Assembly (NCBI GenBank): GCA_021397835.1
Contig: JAJFZO010000645.1
Location: forward strand, 1,240,001-1,304,000
Direction: 5' to 3'
Length of the DNA stretch: 64,000 nucleotides
Origin: Moringa oleifera
Taxonomy: Eukaryota > Streptophyta > Magnoliopsida > Brassicales > Moringaceae
Position 1 is the stretch's first letter. Every line of letters starts with the position of its first letter. A program made the translations under genes and the position numbers. The notes below the pieces were generated by a model, which was given only the letters and a program-made list of their open reading frames with translations, was not told the DNA's origin and did no database searches. This document shows, piece by piece, positions 47,701-60,447 of the stretch.

Positions 47701-48240
47701 AATAAACTTCGTGATACCTACAATGATGTTGCTAGGAGATGAATTCTCATATCTCAACTATTAATACTTTGGTTTGAATTTCTATTCTTATAGAATAGGA
47801 GAAAATAGATGATAATGTGCCATGAATGAAGCGAGGTAAACTGATTGGATCAAAGGATCCTGCTCCTCGTAAGAGGGGAGAAATCAAAAAACTACCCTGT
47901 AAGATTTTAGAGCCAGCTATTCTAAAAGAAGAAGCAATTCTAAACGAGGTTGAAACCCATAAAAAGATCACTAATCTCAAGAATATAAGATCTCGATAAA
48001 TTGTTGTAATGATCTCTAGAATCAAAATAAGATAATCATCAATGACTTTTTTGCGTTCTTAATAGCCCTTGGGATTATGTATGATAATTATGAACCTCGA
48101 TCCATAACCAAATGTCATCAACGACAAGATTAACCTAAATGGTGTTAGCTTTAGGGTCATTCATAATTAGATATGAAGACAATTTTGATAATAGGAAATG
48201 GTCTTAAGGACCAATGGTTTCAGTAAATAGTGTAATGATT
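44730..48240 (+). mobile_element. Ty1/copia internal region, truncated in reverse transcriptase
   Basis: In order, with breaks: gag (DKDEVNVFIF, then FDLRKRLKEWHDH, about 44770-44920; zinc-knuckle-like CSQCGMMGYCARAY at 45412-45453); pre-integrase domain (LWYHPFGHLGAMMMHKIIM with RRHPLKNTKIL, 46475-46590), repeated as a second near-copy at about 46600-46800; YLQGKLIIQSF (46788-46820); integrase start (about 46910-47090); the later GTPTP..LGTYVGYDSP-type region near 47415-47465; and MYDNYEPRSITKCHQRQD near 48077-48130, which normally lies just before the reverse transcriptase. The sequence is lost after about 48240. Confidence 0.8.
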
Positions 48241-48429
48241 AGAGATAAAAGGACTTGAAAAACTCATTATTCAAATATTGAAGTCCTTTAGAACAAAAAG
48301 GGATAATGAGGATTAAGTAGACTCGGAGTTTTAGAAGTTTTAAGATAAGTTTACCTGTAAATCTTTTAGCTTGGATGCTCAATAAAAATCATAAGGCATA
48401 CATGACATTAAAATGTTTTTTAACAAAAG

Positions 48430-49490
48430 AAATCATAGATCTTAAAGTATTTTGCTAATTTCTGTTGATTTCTTAGATTAGGAAAATGCCTAAAGTCGAA
48501 ACGTGAAAAGTTAGACACATAAAGAGCACATAAAAGGAACAAACAATAGTGTTACTATGGTACCACCTAGCAAAGGGTGGCGTTATCTCGTCAGATAGTA
48601 GTTCACGTGATACCACCATGGATTGGGCGCAGTACCACTGTGCCATAAAGCTAATAGAGTTGCTTCCATGAGAAGCACAATGGCACCTCTCCAACCAATG
48701 ACTAGCATGATACCATCGTGGTAAGGCACAATACCACCACGCCACAAGGTAGTGAGACTGCTCTCATAAGAAGCAGAATGGCCCTTTCCTAGGCAGTACC
48801 TAGTGCAATACCATTACATTGAGTCGTAGTTCCACCATGGTATCTATATATATATATATTATATCTAATGAATCATTTGAGTGGTACCACCTCGAGAAGT
48901 GCGATGCATCACACCAATTAGATCTGAAATTTAAAATCATTTATTTTTCAAAAAAGAGTACAAAAAAATTTCATATAGCATTCTTTGCATTTTGCTGTGC
49001 ATTTTGAAAACCCCTAAGCATTCCTACTCTCTTAAGTTTTTCTTTTATCAAGTCTGTTCACATCTATTAAGCACAAAGACTTTGAGATCTAAAGCTTCAA
49101 ATTGTAATCATCCACTCTTGAGAGAGAGAGTTTTTCATTCCTTCTTGTATTCATCTATTTTGCAAGGATTAGAGTATCAAAGTGAGAGAATTCACCTCAG
49201 TGTTAAAAATCTTAGTTAAAAATAACTAAGAAAAGATCTAGTTGAGACAATTGTGAAAGTCCTCAAACAAGTTGCTTGAAGGCATGCAAGTAGGTGAGGA
49301 TAGCCAAACTATTTAAAATTGTTGTGTTTGTTTTCTTTTAACTTTTTCTTATTTAATTATTGCATTCTACTACTATTATATTTATATTTGATAGAGAAGG
49401 AAATTAAGAGTGTTAAAATCTTGCTGGGTAATCAAGAAATTTATAAAATACTAAATTTACCCATCTTATTGGGTTGCCAACCTTAAGGTC
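48430..49490 (+). repeat. 5' LTR-like region with repeated accacc motifs
   Basis: Between 48548 and 48900 there are about eight variants of taccacc(atgg), for example ggtaccacc, gataccaccatgg and ataccaccacgcc. Downstream is the SIRE-type order of gagagag, caaggattagagta, and ccatcttattgggttgccaa near 49461-49480. The left border is uncertain. Confidence 0.55.
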
Positions 49491-49496
49491 TTTAAT

Positions 49497-49509
49497 TGGT
49501 ATATCAAGC
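49497..49509 (+). promoter_or_regulatory. Degenerate copia primer-binding site
   Basis: tggtatatcaagc follows the LTR end and matches the tggtatcagagc consensus if two inserted bases (ta) and one substitution are allowed. Confidence 0.5.
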
Positions 49510-49561
49510 AAGGTGTTTAAATCATATTAAACTTAATTTTTTTAGAGTATAAGGTTTAGAC

Positions 49562-50466
49562 ATGACAACCTTGGGTACAAATGTTGTAGAAAGAGTCTCA
49601 ACTTTGAGGTTTCCATTCTTTGATGGAAATGGCTATAGTTATTGGAAGGCTAGGATTTACCTTAGATCAATTGGTTTCAAACTTTGAAAAGTTGTTAAGA
49701 AGAGACTCCATGCTCCTATTAAAATGATAGATGGTAAAGAAGTGAGAAAAGATGAAAATGTGTTTGATGTATAACAATTAAAAAATAAATAAATGCACTA
49801 AATGCTAGAATTATGAACATATTATATTGCTCACTAAATAAAGGAGAATTCAATAGAATTTATGCTTGTGATACTGCTCATGATACATGGCATGCACTTG
49901 AAATTAGACATGAAGGTACGAATCAAGTCAAAGAATGAAAAATTAATATGCTTGTTCATAACTATGAATTATTTAAAATGAAACTGAAAGAATCAATTAT
50001 TAAGATGTTTATAAGATTCACTAATATCACTAACTCCTTATAATATTTATCCTAATGTTAAAGTAGTGAGAAAGACTCTCAAGTGTCTTTCATCAAGTTG
50101 GGATCCCAAAGTGACTACAATCACCGAGGCTAGGGTTTCAACAACTTACCACTTAAAAAATCATTGGGGTCTTTTGCAACTCATGAGGTTATGTCCAAGG
50201 GGAAGGAAGAAGAAAATGTGCAGAAGAAGAAAATAATTGCATTTAAGTCATGTGCTCATGAAGAGAAAACCTTTAATGGTGAAAATAATTATGATAGTGA
50301 TATAGCTCTCATCATTAGAAGGTTCAAAAACTTTTGAAAAAACAAAAACAATTTCAAGAATAATAGTAGAGATGTAACGAGAGGAAATACCTCAAGAAAT
50401 GACACTAAGAATGAGCCTTCCATATGTTATGAGTGCAAGAAACCCTGTCACTGAAAAGTCGATTGC
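49562..50466 (+). pseudogene. Copia gag with zinc knuckle, SIRE-like
   Basis: Starts at ATG 49562 with MTTLGTNVVERVSTLRFPFF, followed by DGNGYSYWKARI, the conserved start of UBN2-type gag. Stops appear from codon 41 on. The zinc knuckle at 50425-50466 reads CYECKKPCH, stop, KVDCL, which fits CX2CX4HX4C with a nonsense change. Confidence 0.75.
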
Positions 50467-51164
50467 CTTGTAATTAACAAGGAAAAATACAAAAAAAAAA
50501 AACATTAAAGGTGACTTAGGATGATAGCAAGGAAAGCTCACCTAAAGGGAAAGATGAAACTATTATTGCAAACATGTGCTTCATAGGAATTGAAGAGATA
50601 AATGAGGTATATAATTTTATTCTTGATGCAAATTTATTTTATAACAAGTTAGTGCATTTAAGGATGCACATGAGTTAATGGAAAGACTAACTCATAAGTA
50701 TGACTTGCTTAAAAAGAAATTTAGTAATCTTAAAGAGGGTCATAGGAAACTAAAGAAGGAAAAAGATAACCTTTCTCTTGAATTAGAAAAGGAGAAACTA
50801 AAATAGAATGAGAAGAAAGTTATAAATGATGAGCATATCAAGCAAAGAAAATAATTAGATAAATTCAAGCTTTTATTGGAGAAATTCTTTAAAGGGCAAA
50901 AGAGCTTAAATATGCTTATAAGTAATCAACATCGTAGTTTTGACAAGATTGACCTAGGCTATAGGCCCTCTAAGTTTCAAAAATACTAAAAATTATTTTG
51001 TCAAAGTATCATCATAATAACCATTTAGATGCACTTATTGTTGTATTAAGGTGTTAGCTGAAGGAAAATTCTAAATTGATGTGGATGCTAAAAGGTACGA
51101 TTACTAATACTTAAGGACCCACTAAAATGTGGGCGCCAAAGGTCAAAACTTGATATTTTATTTT

Positions 51165-53110
51165 GTACTTTTTAGATATGAGAAAAATACATAATCTATC
51201 ATATCAAGCTCGAGGAGCTTATTTTAAATCATGCAATGCCTTTTTCAGTTTGAACATATGATAAGGAAACTCATGACTTTTAAATCCAGAAGATTGCTCA
51301 ACATAGACTTTTTTTTATGATATATCCATTAAGGAAAGTACTTTTTACATCCAACCAAGAAAAGTTTGAAGTCCACACGAGAGGTAAAGGCATAAAGCAT
51401 TTTAATACTTTTTAATCTAACTATTGGGGCAAACATTTCCTTATAATACATCATTTCTTCTTGTTATAACCCTAAGCCATTAATCTTGCTTTATTTCTCA
51501 AAATGTGGCCTTCTTCATTAACTTTATTCCTAAATACCCATTTATTATCAATTATGGATTAGTAATTATGCTTAAGAACTAATTCCCAAATTTGGTTCCT
51601 CTCTTAATTCTTCTTGCATAAAAATTATCCAAAATTCATCCATTTTGGTCTCTCTAGTGCCTTAGGTTCTATTGGGATACAAAGGTTATATTACCACATG
51701 TTTCCCTCATAAGATATCTTTAGTTATTCTCTTTCAAGATGAACTTCTTTTGATTTGTTCTATTAGCCACTCTCTATTCTCTAGGTAGGCCATATTTAAT
51801 ATCATTAGAAGTATCTTCTCCAATCACAATGAGTCTTTTTATGTCACCTTCCTTTACCTCCTAGAAAATGTCTAGTTTTTTAACTTCTTTCATGATGTTT
51901 ATGGGGTTCATCTTCAACTTTTTTTCCAAATACAACAAGCACCATTTCCTCAATGGTCATGCTCCTTTTGTTATATACCGTGTCACAAGAAAATTCCAAA
52001 GTCAGTCTCGGAGTCAAATTGTCCTAGTCTATCCTTACTCTTTAAGATAAAACATTTACATCCAAATACTTTAAAATAGCTTATGTTAGGTATTCTACCC
52101 TTCCATAATTGATAAGGAGGCTTCTTAATCTTAGACCAAACTAGGACTCTATTCATAACATGGTAAGCGATATTTGCCCTTCCACCTAAACGTACTTAGG
52201 CAATTTGTTTTTATTTATCAAAGTCCTATTTATTTCTTGTATAGATTTATTCTTCCTTTCTCTAACCCCATTTTTTTGGGTGTTCTAGAAGTGGAAAAGT
52301 TATGATCATACCCATGGTCACTTTGAACACTCAAAATTGTGTTTTCTTTCCTTATTTTGCACATTTTTAGAAAATTTTGCAAAAGTTTCCAAGGCATCAT
52401 CCTTATGAGATAAAAAGAGCACCCAAGTGAAATTAGAAAAGTCATCAGCTATTACAAAAACATAATAGTTTTCTTTTGTACTCATCCTAAACAGACCAAA
52501 TAAGTCAATATGTAATAATTGGAATGGTCTAATTATGGATATATGCCGCTTAGACTTACTTCTAACTTGCTTTCCAATTGACAAGCTTCACAAATATCTT
52601 TTTCATATTTAAGCTTGAGAAAGCATTTACTAAATCATTCCAACAGATTTTAGATATTAGATCTATATTTGCATGACCTAGTCTTTTGTGCCACAATCAT
52701 GGATTATTGCTAGTCGTTAAGCACATGTTCTCATTACTTGGTGATTTATCAATTTCTATAGTATACATATTTACACATCTTTCACCTAAATACATAATCT
52801 CATTATGCCTAGAATCCTCAATAATGAATTTATTTTGTTCAAATACTATTCTAAAGCCCTTATCATATAGTTGACTTATATTAAGCAAATCAAGTTTCAA
52901 CCTATCAACCAATAATACATGTCAATCATAGTAATGGAATGGTTACATATATTGCCGATACCAATGATTTTTCCTTTTGCTTTGTCTCCAAATATGACAT
53001 ATCTCCCTTTTTTCAAGTAAGAGTTGAAAACTTAGAGGCATTACCTGTCATGTGGCATGAGCAATTGTTATCAAAGTACTACTTATCCTTAATCCCTTCT
53101 AGGCAAGGTA
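51165..53110 (-). pseudogene. Inverted protease-integrase-RT block of the copia element
   Basis: Read on the minus strand from 53110: LEGIKDK, stop, YFDNNCSCHMTGN (protease start, about 53040-53105); a gag-pre-integrase piece at 52697-52912 with LDLLNISQLYDKGF; the integrase start at 52318-52584 with PFQLLHIDLFGLFR and NYYVFVIADDFSNFTWV; and finally FKLKKALHDLK with APRA.YDRL (RT) near 51190-51255. All of this normally lies between the plus-strand sequences that end at about 51150 and resume at 53111, so the block has been flipped in place. Confidence 0.85.
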
Positions 53111-54110
53111 AATAACACATTGTTCATAAAAATAAATTAAAAAGATTTACTCTTAATGCAAATGTATATAAATGATACAATCTTTGGTTCTACTAAAGTA
53201 AGCCTATATGATGATTTTCCTAAATGCATATAACAAGAATTTGAAATGAGCATGAAGGATGAACTAAATTTCTTTCTTGGCTTACAAATCAAACAATCAA
53301 AAGATAAAATCTATATTAACCAAAGCAAGTACATTAAAGACCTACTTAAGTGCATTGGCATAGAAAAACAAAAAAAGGTATGGGATTCTCATGGGAATAA
53401 TAATAAAATAAAACAAGGATGAAAATGACAAAGACATAGAAACCACTATATATAGGGAAATGATTGGGTCTTTGTTATATTTAACAATGAATAGACTTTA
53501 TATTTTCTATAATGTATACTTATGTGCTTGGTACCAAGCTAATCCTATGAGGAATCTTACCTCAAGATTATGAAAAGAATACTTAAATACCTTAGAAGAA
53601 TCATAAACTTGGGATTATGATATCTCAAATGTACTAGTTTTGATCTAGTTAGTTACTCAAATGCGGATTATATCGGTTGCATAGCAGACCATAAAAGCAT
53701 GAGTGAAACATGCCATTTTCTAGGGTCATCCTTAGTATCTTTGTTTAGTAAAAGTAAGATTTAGTTGCTTGATCAACTACCAAAGCCAAATATATTGTTG
53801 TTGCATATAATTGTGCACTAACTCTATGGATGAAGCAAACCTTTGGAGATTATGGATTAGAATATAATGGTATGCCAATTAGGTGTGACAATACTAGTAC
53901 CATTAACGTATCTAGAAATCCAATTCAACATTCATGCACTAAACACATTGACACCAGAGATCACTTCTTACATGACTATGGTAAAAAAAAAAATGATATA
54001 GTTTTAAAATTCGTAGTCAATGAAAATTAATTGATGGATATATTTACAAAACCACTAGAAGAAGAGAGATTTGTAAAAGTTAGAAGAGAATTAGATATGG
54101 GATCGTTAAA
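53111..54110 (+). pseudogene. Remainder of copia reverse transcriptase and RNase H
   Basis: Resumes with NNTLFIKIN and the catalytic box MYINDTIFGST at about 53160-53195 (family YVDD, here YIND). Then FEMSMKDELNFFLGLQIKQS (about 53230-53295) and NQSKYIKDLLK. RNase H begins YSNADYIGC near 53650, where the first catalytic Asp is replaced by Asn, and continues DHKSMSETCHFLGSSLVS. The last piece, CDNTSTINVSRNPIQH, is in the frame at 53830-54030. Confidence 0.8.
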
Positions 54111-54659
54111 AGAATCTTAAAAATTAATGTGTATCATACATATAAACTTTGCTAATTTTAATGCAATTTGATTAATATTTCTTTAAAATTTTGAAGTTGA
54201 CTCAAGTAAAAGCTGTAATTGATTGAAATGAATTTATTTTACAAAAATAAGTTTGGTAAAATGATGAAAAATGTTTATGACACAAAAAAATAATAATAAC
54301 TTGATAGGAATTAAAAAGGAACAAAAAGAGAAAAAACATAAAAGAAGGTGTTGTAGGGTATCCGTCTCGTGGTGCCACCACGGGTGATAAAGCTTGCGTA
54401 GTAACACTACACCAGGTAAAGTGTAGCATGGTAATACTTTGATGTAAGCATGGTGTCGCCACACCGTCGAGTATATAAATCTCTTTCACCATTTTTTTCT
54501 AAATTTCAAACCCTAACTCTATTTTTTTTTCCCATTTCTCTCTTGATTCTTACTTTTGTTACTAGATCTAAACCCATTTATCCCTAATTTCATTTAGATT
54601 CCTTCAATCCTACCTTGATTTGAGCATCATTGACCAAATCCCTAAGCTAGAACTCTACA

Positions 54660-55981
54660 AGCTCGATTCTATGTCCAACATGTGATATCTTTCTACTATG
54701 TTATAAGCGACACTCATGGGTGTTCTAGGTAGAAATAAGACAAACGTAATAATGTTTAATAGTATAACCAGACAAATTATCATATGCAGAAAAATCATTG
54801 ATTATCCATAACAAAACTGCTTTTAAGTTGAATGACTCATTGTGATATGCATCATCTACTTGCACACCAATGTTCTATAATATTTTCAAGTCTTTTATAG
54901 CTATAGCCAAGTAGACATTGATATCCTTTCCATGTTAAGTAATAACGTTTCTTAACATTGTTTGGGATCTGATATTAATAACGTCAATACCATGAACTTT
55001 CTTTTCATTATTAATCATGATGATAAATTATAGATCACCATAATCATCAACTAACAGCTATATCGACTACTCATTGTATTGTGAGAATTGTTCCCATTGG
55101 TTAATATAGTGTGCCTTAAGTTTCTTGGGTTTGATGCAAATTCTAGTCACATGTAGTCAACCAATTTTCATGACAATGTATCCGATAAGTGTCTCAACTC
55201 ACCATCGATATTTCTCTTTGATTTGAATGCCATGTAAGATGTTCTGATATTTCAGAACTTCTGAACATTTTTTTAAAATCTTAATATTGGTAGAAAATAC
55301 CACAATATCTTAGCAAGCCCATCAGTCTTTATTTTATTAATGTTTTTCCTTACTTTGCATTTTGAAAGTTTACAAGTTGGACACTAGATGTCACCTCAAA
55401 ACTCCTTGGTATTCAGTGTTTTCTTGGTATCATAAATGAATGTAGGCATTTTATTATTTTTAGACAATATTTCATTTATCAAATTTAAAAAATCACTAAA
55501 AATTGGATCAAACCAACCATCTTTCATCTTCAAATTATAAAGTTTAACTAAGGCAAATAGTTTAGTAAACTTCATTGATCTAAAATATAAAAGTTTCTAG
55601 ACATCACCAAGTGATCTCTCAAAGTGGTTAGGGTTTATTATCATGCTCTGCAAATGTCTTTTACACCATCTCTTCAGTGTTATCAACTTCTTCGATATTT
55701 TTAATCCCCCTAACAACTCTAACATTCCTATTAGTAGTAGACCTAACAATACACGTTTCCTCGTGTCATATCCAAATTTATTAGTTTATATCAAGCTTAT
55801 GTAAAGATAAATGATTTTACACCTCAAGAAGAGTATGAAGTTTCATATTACCACATTTAATACACGAACACTAAACTAATTCAAGGTTATCACTATTTTG
55901 AACAGTATAATCCAAAAAGTTATTCACGTTTACATCATATGCCTTTGACCTTCTATTAGCAAACATTCAAATCTTATCCAT
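54660..55981 (-). pseudogene. TNP2-type CACTA transposase, N-terminal part
   Basis: Begins with ATG at 55981 (MDKI, stop, MFANRRSKAYDVNVNNFLDY), followed by CSCIKCGNMKLHT, the transposase-associated domain. Near its end is the very conserved TNP2 stretch DDAYHNESFNLKAVLLWII with NDFSAYDNLSGY (about 54770-54850), preceded by GKDINVYLAIAIKDLKIL (about 54865-54920). It breaks off near HSRKISHVGHR at about 54670. Several in-frame stops make it inactive. Confidence 0.82.
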
Positions 55982-56039
55982 TCTAAAAGTTAAAACTCAT
56001 TGTATTAGAATTTTGTATTCACTAAATCTTATATACATG

Positions 56040-57260
56040 AAATAACTATAAAAACATAGTAATAATTATAATAATTATGAATTAAATAACATGTAATTAA
56101 TTAGTTATTCAAAAATAAAAAACAAACGTCTGGTTCATGAAGTCTATCTAATTAACAAAGTACCACATAATTAACTAATTATTTAATTAATATTTAAGTA
56201 AACTCAAATTAATTAATTAATTAATTAATAAAATCTCATTAAATAATGAACATGTAAATGACATCAAATTGATATATAATTAGTTAATATGTAATTATTT
56301 AATTATTTAATTAATAAATTATCTAATTAAATAAATAACATATAACTAATATCTAATTAATTAATTACAATTTAATTACTTTATTTATATCTACTTAGTT
56401 AATTAATATTTAATCAATTAATTAACATCCAGTTACTTAACAAGCAACTAATTAATTAATCATGTAAATATATATAACTAAAATCTAATTAAATAGTTAG
56501 CATGTATTTAATTAATTATGCAAAAAAACTAACATCTAGTTTATTAAACTTATCTAATTAACAAAAAAGCATATAATTAATTAATTATCTAACTAACTTC
56601 TAAGTAAACTCAAATTAATTAATTAAAATTTATTTAATTAACTAACACATAAATGACATCTAATTAACATATAATTGGTTATCTAATCCATGAGTTATTT
56701 AATTAAATAAATAACATATAACTAAGATCTAATTAATTAATATCTAATTAATTAATTAACAAGTATCTAACTAATTAATTAAAATCTAAATGACATCAAA
56801 ATAACATATAATTATGTAACAAAAATCTTATAATTAATTATTTACGTAAATATATATAACTAATATCTAATTAAATTGTTAACATATAATTAGTTAATTA
56901 TTCAAAAAAGATTAACATCTAGTCTATTAAGTCTATCTAATTAACAAATTAAAATATAATTAGTTAATTATCTAATTAACATCTAAGTAAACTCAAATTA
57001 ATTAATTAACCTGTGACATCTAATTAACATAAAATTTAATTATCTAATTAATGAGTTATCTAATTAAATAAATAACATATAACTAACATCAAAGCAATTA
57101 AAGTCAAATTAAGTAATTTACATCTGCTTAATTAACATCTAATTAATCTATTAACATCTAATAAATATCTAAATAATATCTAATTAACTAATTATCTATT
57201 TAACATCTAACTAACATTTAATTAAGTAATTAATTAATTAATTAAAATATAAATAATTTA
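56040..57260. repeat. 1.2-kb low-complexity block of taattaatta units
   Basis: Irregular reiteration of ctaattaattaacatctaat, acatataattagttaatt and similar pieces, almost free of G. It lies between the transposase start and the right terminus of the CACTA element. There is no coding capacity. Confidence 0.85.
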
Positions 57261-59540
57261 TCAAATAATTTTTTCATTTTAAAATCAATATAAATTCATC
57301 AAATTACATAAATTCATCAATGTAAACCCGTTCTTGCCTAACATATATATTCATTCAAACATACTTATAAAAACCCAAATTTTACCAACAAAAATTCATC
57401 AAACACATCTAAATGGTTCTTAGGCATCCAAATACTTGTAAAATATTCACCAAATCACATTCAATCAAGAAAATCTAAAGATATAATTAATTCCCTAATT
57501 TATTCTTTAAACTTAAATCAAATTTAATAAAAATAAATAATAAAAATACTTATATATCAATGACCGAAAAAAAAATCAATATTCAAGCTTATTGCACAAT
57601 ATCAAATCTAGCAAAATTTGATTCTTGAATAATGACGGAATGGAAGAGAAAATGAGGAATAAGGGGAGAAAGGGGAGACTTTCTTGGCGGCAACTAGAAA
57701 GATGTAGCCTGCACGCCTTAAGGTTATATAAACTCTTTAACGCCAATTCATGAAGAGTTGATGTTAAAGCCTTTTAATAAGCTTTTAACATCAGTTTATG
57801 AAGAATTGGAGTTAAAGCCTTCTTATCATTGTTTTCAACATCAATTGTTACTAAAAGTGATATTTTTAATGTCAATTTTTTAAGAATTGATGATAAAAGT
57901 GTTTAAAAATATTTTTAATGATAATTTTATAAAAAAAATATAATTAATTTACTATTAATTATTCCTTCTTGTATAATAGTGATGATAAAGGATTTAAACC
58001 TGTAGCATTTGCTGGTTAGCTAGTTGATTTGTATCAATGGAGAAATTCAACCTAAAGCTACTAGTTTTACTATTTTAGTTTTTCTTAACTTTTTGTGTAA
58101 TCCTTCCATAAATCTTCATATAATGCAAATCTACATCTCTTGTTTGAGGGATATTGCCATGGATGTAGGCACTTATTGCACAGCCATGTTAAATCCTTTT
58201 GTCTTTGGTTTAATATGCTTATTATTTGGATCAATTTGAGCTTAATGTGATGCTGATTTTTTGATTTATAAAGAGAATGTATAGAGTTGCATTTAGTTTG
58301 GCGTTTTGCTAGATTAGTTGATTTTATTGTGTTATTTATTTGATGTTTATACTCGAGCTTAGATCAAGAGTTACTGATAAATTAACATTTCTTCAAGTAG
58401 CTAATTTTACTGTTGTTCTAACACTAATACGATAATTTAGATGCAATGCTTTTTTAATGATAATTACATAAGCAATAACTAGCATAAAAAGGTACTCAAA
58501 TAATGATTTTAATTGAGAGTTAATTTATAATAGATTGAGTTTTATGTTGATAACGTGTTATAAAACAAATTATTAAAAAAGATTAAACAATAAAAAATAA
58601 AAATCGGGTAGAGAAATTATCAAGTTTAGTTAGAAATATGATAACTAAAGCTTATTTTCTTTCAACTTATATCCTTTAGGCTTGAAGCATCTGACTATTT
58701 ATAATTTGAAAATTGAATTGATTATAGACATATAAATCTTAATATTATAAAATTATTTCATCATAAAATAATAAAAAATAGAATAAATATCTTACTCTAT
58801 TTTTTTTAGTAGCTTAAATATTTTTTCACGCCCATAATAAAAATTCAAATCAAATTCATTATATAAGATTCTCGATTTGGTTATTCTTAATTTTTAAATT
58901 TTTTGATAACATCCAATTTAACTATTTTTCATCAATCAGGGTTTATTTGAAAATGTTTTGAAATTCAATGTAAAAATTAAAAAATGGAGTATTTTTAAAA
59001 ATTTTGAATGATATTTATTCTAAAAATAAATTAAAATTTATAAAATTTATCATGCTAATGCAAATTTGAAAATTAAAAACAAATGACATCAATGCATCTG
59101 TGACACTATTGCTACTAAACCAAAAGGTATCCTTTTCTGCTTCAAACAAACTGTGCTTATGAGTTGGATTTGGAGTCAACATTAAAGGTAAACCTATGTC
59201 TAAAGGTCCATCTAAACCAACAAGCTTATAAGGCAAAGCTTAGTTATTTCTTTTAATTGGGTGTTGAAAGATAAAGTCATATATTAATATATAAGTAATA
59301 AAAAAAGTCCTAGAAACAAGTTATCTAATATATATATAAAATAAATATATATGAAGATAAGAAGGAATTGATGAAAGGAATATTGGGGAGAAAAGAGACA
59401 AGAGAGAAAGGGAAAGAGAGAGTATTGTCCCTTGTGATGTCCTTTGTTCCAGTGCCGGCAAAGAATTCTTCAATGGTACGTGTAGGCCCTCTATATACCC
59501 TCCTACTGTAGTATACCTTCTTCTTTCAACTTAAAGGAAG

Positions 59541-59544
<4 letters not shown>

Positions 59545-59572
<28 letters not shown>
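59545..59572 (+). repeat. (CT)14 microsatellite
   Basis: Uninterrupted ct repeat followed by a looser CT-rich stretch to about 59597. Confidence 0.95.
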
Positions 59573-59578
<6 letters not shown>

Positions 59579-60423
59579 TTCTCTCTCTATCTCTTTTGCT
59601 TGGTCATACTACCATGCGGCACACGGAATCTCTTGAAACACAAGATAATAGTAATAATATAGTAATATATATAATTTATTTATTTCCTCTTTGGTTAGCA
59701 TTTGAGCATACCAAATCTTGTTAAATGTTAATAAAATTGAAGAGATATATGTATAAAAGATACTCCTGTGATAGCAGAGGCCCTACCCATTTTCTTCTGT
59801 GAATGGATTAGAGAGTGAACATGTTAGTATCTATAATTGACAATATCCATGTCTCCAGCTTTGTTACGGCACCCAATAAGATGTCTTGGAGAGGGGGGAA
59901 GGTTCTCAACAACACCATATAACGATTGATCATAGGCACGAGAAATATTTTTTAAAAAGTTTTAACGAGAAAGAATGTGCATGTAAATTTAAATTTAAAT
60001 TTTTATAGATAATAAATTTTATTTAATGTAAAAAAGTGACAAAAAACATCATTCTATCTAAACGGTTAAGATGACAAGATTTACGAGCCACAATGAACGA
60101 GAACACCAAAGTGTTACACTTGAGTAGGCCTTAACTTTGGAGGCCTGGAATGGCCATTTGTGACCACATCCAAGCTAACAATTATCAGTAAGAGCAACTA
60201 TAATAATTAGTGAAATAAAAGGAAAAGAAAAATGGAGGCAATTATCCTATAACTGGTATGGGCCACTGCCTCATATATAGCTGGATCGTGTGGTCACACG
60301 GGACTCAAATTGACTTGAAATGACCAACAAGTCCCCATCAAGTTGACCACAAAGGGTAAAATATAAATATATATTTGAACCCATCAAAGTTAAATCATGA
60401 TCGTCGGATGATGTAGAGTGGTA

Positions 60424-60447
60424 GGGACCCACCACGGTGGGGGTCCC
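60424..60447. repeat. GC-rich imperfect palindrome
   Basis: gggaccc at 60424-60430 pairs with gggtccc at 60441-60447. The inner ccacc can also pair with ggtgg, giving alternative registers. It stands out in AT-rich spacer. Confidence 0.7.

Larger units (their letters stand above)
48430..54655 (+). mobile_element. SIRE/Maximus-like Ty1/copia element with an internal inversion
   Basis: Contains a 5' LTR-like region (about 48430-49490), primer site, gag, zinc knuckle, an inverted protease-integrase-RT block (51165-53110), the rest of RT, and RNase H (to about 54100). A downstream region at 54330-54655 resembles the post-pol part of SIRE elements, with ggtgccaccac motifs and a TATA-like stretch. 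No full 3' LTR is seen; the element abuts a CACTA transposase fragment near 54660. Stops throughout. Confidence 0.75.
54660..57981 (-). mobile_element. CACTA (En/Spm-like) transposon, truncated on the left
   Basis: A TNP2 gene on the minus strand (55981 to 54660) lies behind a right terminal region at about 57600-57981. That region holds repeated subterminal motifs (aattcatgaagagttgatgttaaagc and variants such as aacatcaattgttac) and a decayed terminus ttcttgtataatagtg. The C-terminal two thirds of the transposase and the left terminus are missing; the sequence left of 54660 belongs to the copia element. TIRs therefore cannot be paired. Confidence 0.75.

Noticed and set aside
54202..54492. 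Minus-strand frames of 76 and 96 codons as genes
   Set aside because: They overlap the post-pol region of the copia element and have no family features.
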